Assembly (NCBI GenBank): GCA_964036045.1
Contig: OZ038382.1
Span: 113,630,587 to 113,694,586 of the forward strand
Source: Eutreptiella sp. 'Long Island Sound 2002'
Taxonomy: Eukaryota > Euglenozoa > Euglenophyceae > Eutreptiales > Eutreptiaceae
Length of the DNA stretch: 64,000 nt
Direction of reading: 5' to 3'
Position 1 is the stretch's first letter; the number at the start of each line of letters is the position of its first letter. The notes below the pieces were generated by a model that worked only from the letters and a program-made list of their open reading frames with translations, did no database searches and was not told where the DNA came from. This document shows, piece by piece, positions 10,247-22,730 of the stretch. The position numbers and the translations under genes were made by a program.

Positions 10247-13200
10247 GGGCGCTTGCTCCTCTCGATGGACTAGTCCTGGAGGTGGCTGTTGAAGCGGTCG
10301 CTGTGGTCCACTCTATCTACAGGGCTTGGACCAAGACACCCGATGGTGGTTGTGGAGGTGGGTGATGTAGCTGGGAGTGCGGCCGGTACTGGTCGGCCGA
10401 AGGAACTCGCTGATGTCGGAGTTCCGGTCGCTACACCTTCTATACGGACTCGGCGCTGCTGCTGACGCTCGGGGCGAAGCTCCGGGCGGCGCTGCGAAGC
10501 CCGTGGAGCTCGGGGTTCAGGTGGGCCCGAGTGGCACGCGAGGAATGGGTGACCCCGCGGCGGTGAAACGCTTTTGACGCATTCCCGTGGGGGGCCTGGC
10601 CACGGGACGCTGCGGCAGACACGCGCAAGCAAGCAGGCAGACAAAGAACTGCGCTCACAGGGGCATCCTCATGCTCGTGTCATGTGACAAAGCGTTTCAG
10701 GATCCTTGCCACTCTGAAACAAGGGAACAAAGGTATGTACAGAAACACATCAGGATATGTACACACGGGGTGAAGACTGGACTGGGGTAAGCGCATCACA
10801 GCACACTAAACACTCAGTCCCAACTCATATCCCAATCCCAGGTCGGACCCTTCCAGTGGCTGGCACGGGCGGGGGCTCAAACACAACCTATGCCCTGCTC
10901 AGTCCGGACCCTGAAAGCCTGCCAATAGGGGTGGGTGTTTTGCCCAGCCACAGGCGAGTTCCTGCGAACCAAGATACTCTAAGGCCAACCGACAGTCGCT
11001 CCCTATCCTCCCTCAACAGCAGGCCTGAACTCCCATCTGAGCTGGAGATAAGTCCCCGCCATTATCCCCCAGGAGTTGGTAGCTGAAAGTGGGCTGTTTC
11101 AGCCCAAACTGATATTAGCTCGAAAAACTCCAAAATTGACCTCTCGTCTGGACCCGCCAGAGGTAGGGACAAGGCAACCCACCCTATGTCCTCCAAGTAG
11201 GAACTCTCTGGACCCTTCACCGAGCCTGGCTCCCTTTGAGGTGGCGTCATCAGGGCGCCACACATTTGCCAGGTGGGGTCATGATGCCAAAATCACCACA
11301 CTTGGCGTCATTCCCACGGATGATTCGCTCGACCAAGGCGAGGTCAACGGCACACAGGATAGGAGGCAGGACGTAAGACCTATATCTGAGTGCACAACCT
11401 CAAATTGGGTCCGGGCTTTCTGTGGGCAGAGAGGTATGAGGCCGCCTACCGACCACACGGGGGGCTAAAATCGGGGTCCCAAAAGGGGGTCATTTTGGCT
11501 ACTCAAAATGAGCCAAAATTGAAGGTGTCCCCGATAGTATATCTCCACGCCGGCTTGGCGATCGGATCTGCAATTCCACACGCGATCCAGCAGGATTCGA
11601 ACGAAAACTCCCATGCTCTCGGCCCCCGAAGATGTACATGCCACTCGGCGTGGTGACAATCCAAATTGGGTCCACAATTGCCAAAATGCCAAAATTGGTC
11701 GTATCGGTCGACCGTCCAGGGTAGGAAACCTTGGCGATATTGACGCGCCAAGCCTTGATTCACAGCCCTTGATATCCCCTTTGGTCCCATGCCCTGGGTT
11801 ATGGCTTGCTGTCACACTGGCTGCTTGCTGTTCATCGAGGTGATGAACACTCGGATGGGGCAGAAAGCAGCATGCGGTGCAACGGGGGAGATCATGGATC
11901 GCACCAAAAGTTGTATAACTCCGAATGAGCCGGAGGAGCAAATACGAAACTCAATGGTGTTCAACCCTTGTTCATATGCTACAATATTCGCATTTTTCTC
12001 TTGGCTAGATCCCGTGCCCCATGGAGACATGGTAGTTCCAAAATGGTACACAATGGCAAAAACAGGGAAATTTGGCCACAATTGCCCACACTCATGATTC
12101 CATATCTCCTTGGCCACGGCGAGGATCCTTTCAACCAAAGATGCTATAGACACATGGGACTTAGGTCCCAATAGATGCCGCTTGCCAACCCTCATGGTCG
12201 CCTCTGGCTATTTTCCCCATTGGAGGGAAAATGACACACAAATGGGGCCGAATGGCAACATACCCCAAATTGGGCGACTCACAACTCTCCGTTCGAGAGG
12301 AGAGGCCACATGGGGAAACACCCCATTCGATACAGGTTTATATGCCCTCTCCAAATTGCCCTTACCCTTGGTCAAGCAGCGCACGCAACCTCCGGGGTGA
12401 AATCAGGGGGAGAAGGGGTTTGTGGCCATTCTGGGCAAAACGGCCAAAATTCACCCTAAAGTGGTCACTCGAAAAATCGTATCTCCATATCACAGGAGAT
12501 ATGAGCCTCGGGCTTTTGCATGCATGCAGACCGAAGCTTTGTCTCCCTTTTGCAACAAGGGTTCAGGTTAAAAGCATAATGGAAACATTTTTAACACCTC
12601 AATCCTTGAAGCACACTATTTATGGGGAAAAGTGCATATATCGGCGATATTGATATGTACATATCTTTGGGACCTTGAGGAGCAAAAACATGAGTATACA
12701 TTTTTGAAGTAGGCCCATAGTAGGTGCCCCCAAATAAGCCCACTATGATTAGATTGTCTCCGCCCACTCGTGTCGTTAGTGCTTGCATATGAGCGCGTGT
12801 GCAAAGAGGCATTATTGCACGCGTGCTCACAAGGCGACATTCTATAAAATGGAAGACAAGGTTGTCAAAATCAACCAAGCCATCCACGATGTTTCTCGTG
12901 GTCTCCACCTTACATATTGTCTTGGTTTGAGGCTCAACTCCCCATAGGCTTCGAGTACCAGCCTCGAGAGACTGGCCATTTTGGCCTAATTTCCGACCAA
13001 AATTTGCCCTTTCTCAAAAAACAAGTTTTGGTACGCATTGAATTGTGTGGAGCCATTGTTGAGTTGGCTCGAAAAACGAAAATTTCCTAGGGCTTTTGGT
13101 CTTGTGAGCATTGTGTTCGGTTTTTAACGTTCATGCTCACAAGGCCACAAAGTTAGTGTTTGCGCACGCAAACGACTTTGGTTTGCGAAACCCATAGGCT

Positions 13201-13800
13201 GCCCAAAACATCCCTATTGCCCTCTTCCCTATTCAACGTGATATGTCCATGTGAAAGGGGCATGGATGAAAGACATAGGGGGGGGATGTAAAGTTCCGTC
13301 CAAACTCATGGTCCTTGAGAACCATGAGTTCCAGCAATCGACGGAAAAGCTTGCGCGCTGATTTTCTCTCAGACGCAACGACGAAAAATTCTGGTGAACA
13401 CACCAGATGAAAGTACAAGAAAAATCCTCTAGATCCAGCCCTTAAGTTCTCTTGGAACCTCAAAGGTACTCGAGAAAAATCCTTCACAAAACTCGCCACG
13501 GAGAAGCGAAGAAAGCGCGCGAACAGGCGAGAACGGGCGGCGATTTCACGACAATCAGAAATTGCGGTAGAAATCGGGTATTTCACCGATTTTTGACCGA
13601 AAATCGCCCATTACAATAAAAGTATGGTAATTCTACATCGATTTATTGGTTAGAAATCGGATTCCAGATTTCGCGGATTAGAGAACAGGGATATCCCGCT
13701 GACAGCCGGTGTCAACGGCTTCCACACGGGTGTGACGGCTCACAGGCCTCCGGGCCATGGGCTATAGGTTCTGGGTACCACTTCACTACTGTCAATTTTC
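10247..13800. other. No gene seen; possible 5' LTR/leader of element 1 and unassigned DNA
   Basis: Upstream of the element 1 gag start I could not find a primer-binding site or an LTR edge. The stretch 10250-10660 is GC-rich and may be leader or LTR. From about 10700 to 13800 the base composition becomes mixed and open frames are short and overlapping on both strands. None of them, including a 117-codon minus frame at 13233-13586, shows a recognisable domain. Nothing further can be supported. Confidence 0.4.
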
Positions 13801-13820
13801 CTGCCCAAACGTTTTGTGAC

Positions 13821-14010
13821 TGTACGTATCACCGAAAGGTATTTCTCACCCAAATTTCGCACAAATTCGAAGCACCAAGACGCAGTTCTGCTTTTGGCCT
13901 GTTGCACGCGTGCTGCTTGCTTGCTGCTTGCTTGCTGCTAACCGTGCTAGGTCCACCCTAGACGCTAAAAAGGGTTGTAAAACCAAGACTGGTTCCACCA
14001 GCTCGGTAAC
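13821..14010. repeat. Diverged dispersed repeat, copy 1
   Basis: The stretch includes a run of GCTTGCTGCTTGCTTGCTGCT followed by GGTCCACCCTAGACGCTAAA and a segment ending GGTTCCACCAGCTCGGTAAC. The same order of blocks recurs at about 14976-15195. The two copies are clearly related but diverged, including the variable CTTG/CTG tract. Confidence 0.6.
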
Positions 14011-14975
14011 CCTGACGCTAATCAAGACAGAATATTGGGACCAAGCTGGTGGGGGAGGGAACATTAGATATGAATGGTGAGGGACACCAATGAGTCACAA
14101 ATTCAAGGCGGTTGAAAGGGTGGAATCAGCTTGCAAGTGATCCCCTTCACCACAAGGCGCACATTCAAGTTTTACTCGGACTTACGTGGGGCCAAAATGC
14201 CCCGAAATGGGGTCGAAATGGGCTCATTTCACCCGGTGCTGCCCCGCAAATGGTCCACAATGAGTTTTGTCAAAAGAGGGTTTTTGACCCATTTTTGACC
14301 CATTTTTTTACCCCAAACCGCGCATCTTCAAGGCATTTTCAGATTTTCAGAAGACCAAAATGGGCCACCACAACCTCATAACAGTCCAAAAACACTTGTT
14401 TTAGCATTACACATGGTCCCGGATCATTTTAGAGCAAACTCATTCTTGTAACCCTACTAGAGCCTGTTGACCCATTTGGGACCGACCTGTTTGGGCTTGA
14501 ACTTGCAGCTTGCTGCAGCCTACCGGGCCTGAGTACGGGTGTCAAGACGTCCATTCCGGCAATTCTCAGGGGGAAAACCACAAAACAAGTGGGGTTGCGG
14601 GTGGAGTAGGTGCCCTCCAAAAAGCATTTTGAGCCATGTGGCCAAAGATATGGCCTGTTCTTGGTTTGTGCCTGTCGCCAGCCCATCCGCACAAAATTTG
14701 GGGCTTCTGGTAGCCTTTTTGGGCCGTTTCCGGAACATATGGTGGAGTTAGAGGGCTGCAACCAGCTTGTTGGCACAGGAACGTCAAGTCGCTCATAGAA
14801 TGTACCCACACTTTCCCTTTGTTTGGCCGTTTGGAACGGGTTCTACAGCTGTTTTGGCCCAAAAATGGCTGTTTCTGGCCCTTAATTGCAGTTTCTCAAA
14901 CTGAGGTCTGCCACTTGCAACACCCGTTCCTGGCCGCAACAGTTGAGCTTCCGGCTCCGACTTTGTGTAATTGTT

Positions 14976-15195
14976 GCTGACACCCATAGGTATCATCCAC
15001 AAAAGATTTCAGCTGAATCAGAAGCACCACGACAGAGTTCTCATTTTTCCTCATTTTGTGCGTGCTGCTTGCTGCTTGGGGCTTGATGCTTGCTGCTGCT
15101 GCTTGCTGCTGCTGCTAAACCTGGTAGGTCCACCCTAGACCCTAAAAAGGGTTATCAAACCAAGACTGGTTCCACCAGCTCGGTGACCCTCACCC
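14976..15195. repeat. Diverged dispersed repeat, copy 2
   Basis: This is the second copy of the repeat at 13821-14010, in the same orientation about 1.17 kb away. It starts near GCTGACACCCATAGGTATCA, passes through a longer GCTGCT tract and ends at GGTTCCACCAGCTCGGTGAC. The sequence between the copies shows no supported gene. Confidence 0.6.
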
Positions 15196-15300
15196 CGACC
15201 CCCTAAGGCTAACCCTACCCAAACCCTAACCTGATGTCAAGGATCATACACCCAGTTTGAACATAGCAAGGTGGACCATGAAGTGTTGAATTAGCAAAGG

Positions 15301-16030
15301 GTTGCAACCGGTCCTTGGGTCCGGGCAAGGAATGGGTAGAGGCCCGGGGTACCTACTTTCCACTCGAACCAATTGTGTCATGTCGTACCAGAGACTCTTT
15401 GTTGCCAACGTTGACATGAAAAGAAAGGATCATGAGTACAAGGCAACACGGCAAAGCAGAAATCAGGTACCAACGATTACTGCCGTTGCCAAATGGGAAA
15501 GGCTGAATGGTAATAGTCTTATCAGCGACAAGGCTTTCACAGAATTGATGAATATACAGACCATGCAACCGATTCCCGGGCCCCAGCAAATGTGTTGCGG
15601 CTTGCATGTACATTGCATTAACCAGGCGCCAAAAAAGAGCAAAGGCTTAATCATAGCTATGCGCTCAAGGTGATAAAAGAACGTCCCAACTCCAAAAGTA
15701 TCAAAAATTAAACCCATTATCGCACATGCAGGTAGTTATATATTGACGGCGCTGAACATGCATGCTAGCAACACGGAACTGCCGCGAAACCACGGCAACA
15801 TGGTGGAATAACGAAAAGATCGAGAAACTTCGAGCGAAAGTGTCCCCGTATGCCAGAAAGTGTTGTGATCCCACAAACCACAAATTACGCATCGGTTCCC
15901 ATAGCTTTGGTCACGAATTGCCGCAAAGGATGTTGCTTGCGATCTTTCACTTTACTGCGTGGATCTATTCGTGGCTTCAATGCGGGCTTTCAACGAATGC
16001 CAACTTTGGGCCCATGCTTGAAAAAAGGCA
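15301..16030 (-). other. Possible decayed coding DNA upstream of the repeat block, unassigned
   Basis: Open frames of 60-120 codons occur on both strands. On the minus strand some have protein-like composition (for example FCESLVADKTITIQPFPFGN at about 15400-15550), and they lie downstream of the broken minus-strand gene at 16031-17112, so they may be its 3' part. Stops and phase changes are too frequent for a firm model. Confidence 0.25.
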
Positions 16031-16845
16031 TTAAAGTATCCAACGTGAGGTTTCAGAGCAACGAAACCAAGCGGCGTAGACGTAGGATGTGGAGTTTGTC
16101 TTCTTACAGCCCCGCACAACATCCGCATAGATCTTAGAGTCACGGAAATGCATCAATGTGCTCTCCCCGAAATACACAATTTGATTAACTCCCCACAAGA
16201 TGGGTACAAAATCGTTTGAATTCGGACGACCATTAAAAACCACAGGCTTGTGAGGAGCAATCACCACTGCCGAGGCAGTCCTGATGAGAACCTTGATGAC
16301 GTCCAGAGGGCTGACAAAGACCCCAATGACCCCCTTCGTCTCATCAATGCTCATAGAGCACACATCTCCTTCTGTTTCCAGTAACTTACTTATGACCCCA
16401 TATGACTTTACATCCTTGGTGGTGCATTCTGGTGATGGAAGATCGATCAAAACTTATGAACTGTCAATCTCACGTTTTTCGGCCGAGGAGTCCAGGAAGG
16501 AATCTCAATCGGCATCTGATACATCCTCATCAGTTTTCTGTTCACCAGAAGACTTGAAGTAGAAGCGACGCGCAATCTTGTGGCAATCCGTAGGCTTGCA
16601 GTTGTCCAATTGATCTTTCAGTTTGTCTTCAATTTGATCAGCACCTCGGCTTTCATGACGGCAACCATTGCAGCTGTTGCAAGCGCCTGGGTGACATCAA
16701 CACCGCTGTGTACGCCAATCATGCTATAGGTGTATGTTTCCCTAGATGTGGCACTTATAGAATCGGATAATTTGTTCTTTTGTATTAGCATCAGCTTTTT
16801 GGCCACCTTACCATTATCTGCTGCTACAGGGCTACTCCAGGCTTG
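16031..16845 (-). pseudogene. Decayed coding sequence, unknown protein (3' part)
   Basis: The minus strand can be read as a protein through one phase change and several stops. One phase gives KLMLIQKNKLSDSISATS and TQALATAAMVAVMKAE (16806-16618). The next phase gives DQIEDKLKDQLDNCKPTDCH and ARRFYFKSSGEQKTDEDVSD, then, after TGA and TAA, the open 139-codon stretch 16450-16031 with VCSMSIDETKGVIGVFVSPL. The regular, non-repetitive composition over about 800 bases argues for real ancestry. I do not recognise the family. It continues in phase from the GRF-like segment upstream after a single TAA at 16846-16848. Confidence 0.45.
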
Positions 16846-17112
16846 TTAAGATGCTTTCCTTTTATTCCAGTTTGCCGGCGCCCTGACCGGCGTCATTGTA
16901 ATTTTCGCGTCAACCCAGAGGAACAAATTGAAAGTTGCACAGGCCAAGAAGGAGCGACCAGCATTTTTGGTATTGCTTATACTGTTCTGTTGCGGCACGT
17001 CTCCGCACTTACATCTTGGCATGCCATCATCAGCGCAGATGCAACTATGGTGTATAATCGCCAAGACCTGTAACACTTGTCCTCCTTCCCTAGACATATG
17101 TGTTGTAAGCAT
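16846..17112 (-). pseudogene. GRF-type zinc-finger remnant
   Basis: At about 16906-17013 the translation reads RCKCGDVPQQNSISNTKN followed by AGRSFLACATFNLFLWVDAK. This matches the GRF zinc-finger layout: C-x-CG, a Lys/Asn-Gly-Arg turn, an aromatic residue then Cys, and an F-x-W-x-D ending. The fourth Cys ligand is not evident, so the finger is probably degraded. GRF fingers bind single-stranded nucleic acid in DNA-repair proteins and occur in some transposon proteins; which context applies here is unknown. A further short coding-like stretch in another phase lies just upstream (17293-17090), containing QLDSLAAARSYCSTQNFKCG. Confidence 0.42.
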
Positions 17113-17573
17113 CCGTAATTACTCTTCGATGCATGTCATAATGGCTGCCGCATTTGAAGTTTTGTGTGCTGCAATATGAACGAGCAGCGGCCAAACTGTC
17201 CAATTGCATGTCAATTTCAAGGTTGGGCATTGAAAGAGCGCAACTAATCCTAACATTGGGTAATGCAATATACCACATATGTGGAGCAAACAATGCTTAT
17301 TGGGTTCCCCGCATCCTTTGGTGCACATAGTTGAATCAATACATGCCAGCGCCAAGCCTACAACAAATTTCACACGAATAATGACGTTAAAACCATGCTA
17401 AAAATTGCCGAGAACGTCATTCGAATGAATGAGTAGGCATGAAATTCATCGGAGAAAACCAGCAAATGTTGGTACCCGAACGGTGCCATGTGATCAGAAG
17501 AGTGGCGTCCGTGACATTAAATTTTGGTGTTGAAAAACACGATGCCATTTGAAGCATCAGTTGGCGAAGTTCT

Positions 17574-17906
17574 TCATTTTTCTTTGTCTTCGTCAGGCAG
17601 CGACATTCCTTTTGAATTTTGTGACTTAACTTTCATGTTCATTCCATTTCTGCTCATCGTTGGGGAACAAGTCGATCGAAAACTCACCAGAGCCCCAATC
17701 CGAGTTATATCCGGTCCGCTGGTGGCAGCGAGATCCGCTTCCAAAATCAGCACGTACCTCGTCTTCGGCAAGCCGGGTGCATTGAAAACATGCGCATTGT
17801 TCACCACCCAGCAATCGACCGTGTTGCGTGCGAATAGCCCGTCCAAGTCAGTACCAACATGGCCTTGGGTTTCCGGGGTAACATCCGGCACAGAATGTTG
17901 CCGCAA
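17574..17906 (-). pseudogene. Unknown coding fragment, copy 1 (in the 0.9-kb family)
   Basis: This 110-codon frame contains SVPDVTPETQGHVGTDLDGL, VDCWVVNNAHVFNAPGLPKT and RYVLILEADLAATSGPDITR. The same protein segment is repeated with few changes at 18571-18822. It looks like an exon or the remains of one from a globular protein and may belong to the same decayed locus as the GRF-like segment below it. No family recognised. Confidence 0.4.
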
Positions 17907-18567
17907 CGTCCCTAACCTTTGTGTTTACGGACCTAAAGGCGAGTGATTTGCAATACACTTTGTCCAAGTCTCCACAAGGTTGGATCAAAGTTGAAATCAT
18001 TCAAATTGTCGACGTCATTTCATAGTTTCAAATACCCTGATGTACAAACAGAAATTTCAACATAAAACGGCACTTTCCATGACCCTAAAATCATTTATTT
18101 CTGCACGCGCGCGACGCATCCTAAGCTAAGGCATCGCAATCTGGCTGCGGGCAGTCCCCTGCTGGGCATACCCCGTCACACCCCCCGGCAAGCCCTTGCT
18201 GCAGCCACCAGGCCACCTGCAAGGGCTGACAGAAGCCCAGGGGTATGCACCGCCACGACTGTACAGAAAGGCCTTTGGAAATTAATTGAGACAATGTACA
18301 ATATCCTACCCCCAAGACATGAAGTCCTGAACTAAGGTCCCTCTACTTTCCTTCGTGTATTCTACACACTATCCTGAGTGGGGGAGTCACTGCCACCTGA
18401 AAACCCAGCTGACTATTAGAAAAATCTTCTGAAGAGGCACTAAAACCTTGGAAACAGAAAATCTACCTAAGCAAAAATTCTGCTCTAAAATCCTGGCCTA
18501 GAACTCAGGGGGGGTGTTTTCCAAAAACTGAAATCCAAAACCGTTCTACATATTGTGTTCTATTTAT
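17651..18567. repeat. Tandem duplication, unit 1 (917 bp)
   Basis: The unit begins at TGCTCATCGTTGGGGAACAA and runs to the next TGCTCATG. The following unit is nearly identical along its whole length, including ACGCATCCTAAGCTAAGGCA and the 3' part rich in AAATCTACCTAAGC. Part of it recurs a third time at 30680-30935. Confidence 0.85.
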
Positions 18568-19482
18568 TGCTCATGCCGGGGAACAAGTCGATCGAAAACT
18601 CATCAGAGCCCCAATCCGAGTTATATCCGGTCCGGTGGTGGCAGCGAGATCCCCTTCCAAAATCAGCACGTACCCCGTCTTCGGCAAGCCGGGTGCATTG
18701 GAAACATGCACATTGTTCACCACCCAGCAATTGACCGTGTGGCGTGCGAATAGCCCATCCAAGTCAGTACCAAAATGGCCTTGGGTTTCCGGGGTAACAT
18801 CTGGCACAGAATGTTGCCGCAACGTCCCTAACCTTTGTGTTTACGGACCTAAAGGTGAGTGATTTGCAATACACTTCGCCCAAGTCTCCACAAGGTTGGA
18901 TCAAAGTTGAAATCATTCAAATTGTCGACGTCATTTCATAGTTTCAAATACCCTGATGTACAAACAGAAATTTCAACATAAAACGGCACTTTTCATGACC
19001 CTAAAATCATTTATTTCTGCACGCGCGCGACGCATCCTAAGCTAAGGCATCGCAATCTGGCTGCGGGCAGTCCCCTGCTGGGCATACCCCGTCACACCCC
19101 CGCCAAGCCCTTGCTGCAGCCACCAGGCCACCTGCAAGGGCTGACAGAAGCCCAGGGGTATGCACAGCCACGACCGTACAGAAAGGCCTTTGGAAATTAA
19201 TTGAGACAATGTACAATATCCTACCCCCAAGACATGAAGTCCTGAACTAAGGTCCCTCTACTTTCCTTCGGGTATCCTACACACTATCCTGAGTGGGGGA
19301 GTCACTGCCAGCTGAAAACCCAGCTGACTATTAGAAACATCTTCTGAAGAAGCACTAAAACCTTGGAAACAGAAAATCTACCTAAGCAAAAATTCTGCTC
19401 TAAAATCCTGGCCTAGAACTCAGGGGGGCCGTTTTCCAAAAACTGAAATCCAAAACCGTTCTACATGTTGTGTTCTACTTAT
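18568..19482. repeat. Tandem duplication, unit 2 (915 bp)
   Basis: This is the second unit of the tandem pair, differing from unit 1 by scattered substitutions and small indels. At 19483 a third unit starts with TTGCTCATGCC and then diverges at once, so the duplication junction lies there. Confidence 0.85.
18571..18822 (-). pseudogene. Unknown coding fragment, copy 2
   Basis: This 83-codon frame repeats the protein fragment of 17574-17906 (HFGTDLDGLFARHTVNCWVV and onward), with a handful of replacements. It stops upstream where the tandem unit begins, so only the part inside the duplicated unit is present. Confidence 0.4.
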
Positions 19483-20052
19483 TGCTCATGCCATCTGTCT
19501 GGTCCAAAACGAATTTCTGCAGCAAAACAACACCTGCTCAGAAGTTTGAAAAACTGACACACAGCCACAAAAGCAGCAACAACAACAGGGCACAAAAAAA
19601 GACAGTGAATAAACACTGCGCTGCCCCACAGGGTAAAGAGACCCTTAATGCTAATATACAAAAAGCTTCTGCTGCGGCCTTGTGACTATAAATGAAACTA
19701 AATTTCTTCTGAGCATCCGGAGCAGCACTCTCTCCATCACTCTGAGGCAGAAGACACAGAAACAAAATAGGAGCGCTGACGTATGGGGGGGCTGGTGCAG
19801 AAACAAAAACACAGAGCTGGCTTGACTGGGCTTTACTGAACTCTGTGTGCACTGATCTCCATGTCTGTTGTTTGTTGTCCCCGGGTCACTACCCTCCTGA
19901 AAAGAAACAGGAGCAGAGAAATTGAATAAGGGTAAGAAAATCAGCGGGTCAGGGCAAAAGAACTTGCATGGATACAATGCAACAAACGCATGCGCAAGTG
20001 TGCACACGTGCATACATTAGTTAGCAAATTCCTCAGCGTTCCCAGAAACGAA
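19483..20052. other. No gene seen
   Basis: Mixed-composition DNA between the 0.9-kb tandem pair and the inverted-repeat structure. Short open frames on both strands show nothing recognisable. Confidence 0.4.
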
Positions 20053-20100
20053 TTGCAAGTAACCAGTACACGGCCCTGAAGCACATATCCTGCCGTGACC
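20053..20100. repeat. Outer inverted-repeat block B, left arm
   Basis: This block of about 47 bp (starting TTGCAAGTAACCAGTACACG) is the near-perfect reverse complement of 25733-25780. A third copy, in the 25733 orientation, lies at about 30225-30270 inside the 412-bp direct repeat. It is the outermost shared block of the foldback-like structure between 20.05 and 25.78 kb. Confidence 0.75.
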
Positions 20101-20284
20101 TCTCCCCCCTCCCACTGTGGGGTGCTACTCTCAGGCAAACAAGTGCACTCCAACATTCTCTTGTAAAAATTAACAAAGCAGAATTTTCCCACACACTGTC
20201 TGGCCTAGAGTGCATGTGCCCACTGAGGCACTAACTCCTCTGTCGGGGGGGCTGGAGTAACTGCAGGATCAGTCGCTCTGCAAT

Positions 20285-20306
20285 CACCTATGATTTTATG
20301 CGCCAC
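20285..20306. repeat. Outer TIR, left (22 bp)
   Basis: The block starts with CACCTATGATTTTATGCG and is inverted at 25608-25629 with one mismatch in 22 positions. Its first 14 bases are shared with the inner TIR pair at 20605 and 23146. Confidence 0.7.
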
Positions 20307-20989
20307 AAAAAAAACAGAAAAAAACAATTTAAAAAAGGTTTTCAAATTGTTTTTCTGAAAAAAAACTTTTTTGAACACCAATTTTGACCTAAAATGTGAA
20401 AAAAATCCAATTGTGTCAGTGTTGCTAACCTAAATTACATGAAATGAAATCCTTCTGCCCTTTTGCCAAGCATATCAGAATGAGTCACGTTTTTCAAAGA
20501 TGTCACGAAGAAATGTTAATGCTGTTCTTGCAAAAACTGACCCACAGCACTATGAAAAGAAACGTAGCCGTGTCCTCCTTAGCGCAGATCAATCCTGCAG
20601 AAATCACCTATGATTTTAGCAGCTGTTTTTTCCCAAAATTCAAAATCATGCATTTTCAGAACCGCGATATCAAACTGTACACAGTAGTACTGTTGTTTTT
20701 ATGTTTTCTCAAATTTTTATTAAAATTATGCTGTCGCTGAAGCTGGAGCCGCAGATAAACTGTCAGCAACTGCCGCGTACGCGAGTTTCAGATTCCTGAC
20801 CGCCGTGCGCAATAGAAAATCGCCAAAAAGTCCACTTTATTTCGCAGTTGGAAGCAAAGTAAAGGCATGAGCGTGTTCCCGAGATGAATACCTTGCTGCT
20901 GACCTAAAAACATCCAGATTGGCCGGCACAGATTTGGAGAAATTCACGCTTCTCTACCCAAAAACCACTTTTTTACATGGTTTTAGGGT

Positions 20990-22680
20990 CTATGGAGGCC
21001 ATATAGAGGGCCTTACAGGGCTGTAAGAGGTGGTATAGAGGTGATATATGAACAAATTGTCATCACCATTGGTAGAAGCCTACATGACAAGCGATGTTTT
21101 GCCTTTATTCTAGGCTATTCATCCCTTTCTCATGCACCATGGGGCCCAATATCCATATGGTTCATATGTAGGGTTTTCATCACCTATCACCGTCCACACA
21201 CATGTTTGGGGCTTGGGTTGGTATTGTATGCATTTGAATGATAAGAACTACATAAAATATGATAGTATGTGCATACGAATGGGATGAAAGATGAACATTT
21301 GAGGTGTTTTTGGCCCTATTCTGCACCTTTTGTGGTCCATTTCCATATGGTTCATAGGTAGGCTTTTGCGTGCCTATCACCGTACACACACATGTTTGGG
21401 GCTTAGGTTGTTATTGTAAGCGTTTGTATGATAGGTCCTACATATAATATGATAGTATGTGCGTAAGAATGGGATGAACGATGAACATTTGAGGTGTTTT
21501 TGGCCCTATTTTGCACCGTTTGTGGTCCAATATCCATATGGTTCATAGGTAGGGTTTTGATCACCTATCACCGTCCACACACATGTTTGGGGCTTGGGTT
21601 GGTATTGTATGCATTTGAATGATAATAAGGACATAAAATATGATAGTATGTGCATACGAATGGGATGAACAATGTAGTTTTGAGGTGTTTTTGGCCCGTT
21701 TTTGCACCTTTTGCGCTCCATATCCATATGGTTCATATGTAGGGTTTTGATCACCTATCACCGTCCACACACATGTTTGGGGCTTGGGTTGGTATTGTAT
21801 GCATTTGAATGATAAGAACTACATAAAATATGATAGTATGTGCATAAGAATGGGATGAACGATGTAGATTTGAGGTGTTTTTGGTCCGTTTTTGCACCTT
21901 TTGCGCTCCATATCCATATGGTTCATAGGTAGGGTTTTGATCACCTATCACCGTCCACACACATGTTTGGGGCATAGGATGGTATTGTAAGCATTTGAAT
22001 GCTGGGTAAGAAATAAAATATGATACTACGGGCACAAGCATGGGATGAACAATGTAGTTTTGAGGTGTTTTTGGCCCGTTTTTGCACCATTTGTGCTCCA
22101 TATCCATATGGTTCATAGGTAGGGTTTTGATCACCTATCACCGTCCACACACATATTTTTCGGGCTTGGGTTGGTATTGTATGCATTTGAATGATAAGAA
22201 CTACATAAAATATGATACTATGTGCATAACAATGGGATGAAAGATGAACTTTTGAGGTGTTTTTGGCCCTATTTTGCACCGTTTGTGGTCCATTTCCATA
22301 TGGGTCATAGGTGGGCTTTTGCGTGCCTATCACCGTACACACACATGTTTGGGGCTTAGGTTGTTATTGTAAGCATTTGTATGATAGGTCCTACATATAA
22401 TATGATAGTATGTGCATAAGAATGGGATGAACGATGAAGATTTGAGGTGTTTTTGGCCCTATTTTGCACCGTTTGTGATCCAATATCCATATGGTTCATA
22501 GGTAGGCTTGGAACTATTTGAGCCATTTGAGAATTTTCTTTCTCCGTGTGTCATCGTTGTACATAAAATATGATACTATGTGCATAAGAATGGGATGAGC
22601 GATGAACATTTCAGGTGTTTTTGGCCCTATTTTGCACCGTTTGTGGTCCATTTCCATATGGTTCATACGTAAGCAACAAA
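20990..22680. repeat. 190-bp tandem satellite, about 8-9 units
   Basis: The anchor CCATATGGTTCATA recurs at 21153, 21343, 21534, 21724, 21914, 22104, 22296, 22487 and 22654, a spacing of 190-192 bp except for the last (167 bp). Units share CACCTATCACCGTCCACACA and GAGGTGTTTTTGGCCC. Adjacent open minus-strand frames are by-products of the repeat. Confidence 0.92.
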
Positions 22681-22730
22681 ACCTCTTTTCATGGTATTTT
22701 TGTCCCTATACTATAGGATACAGGTACGCT

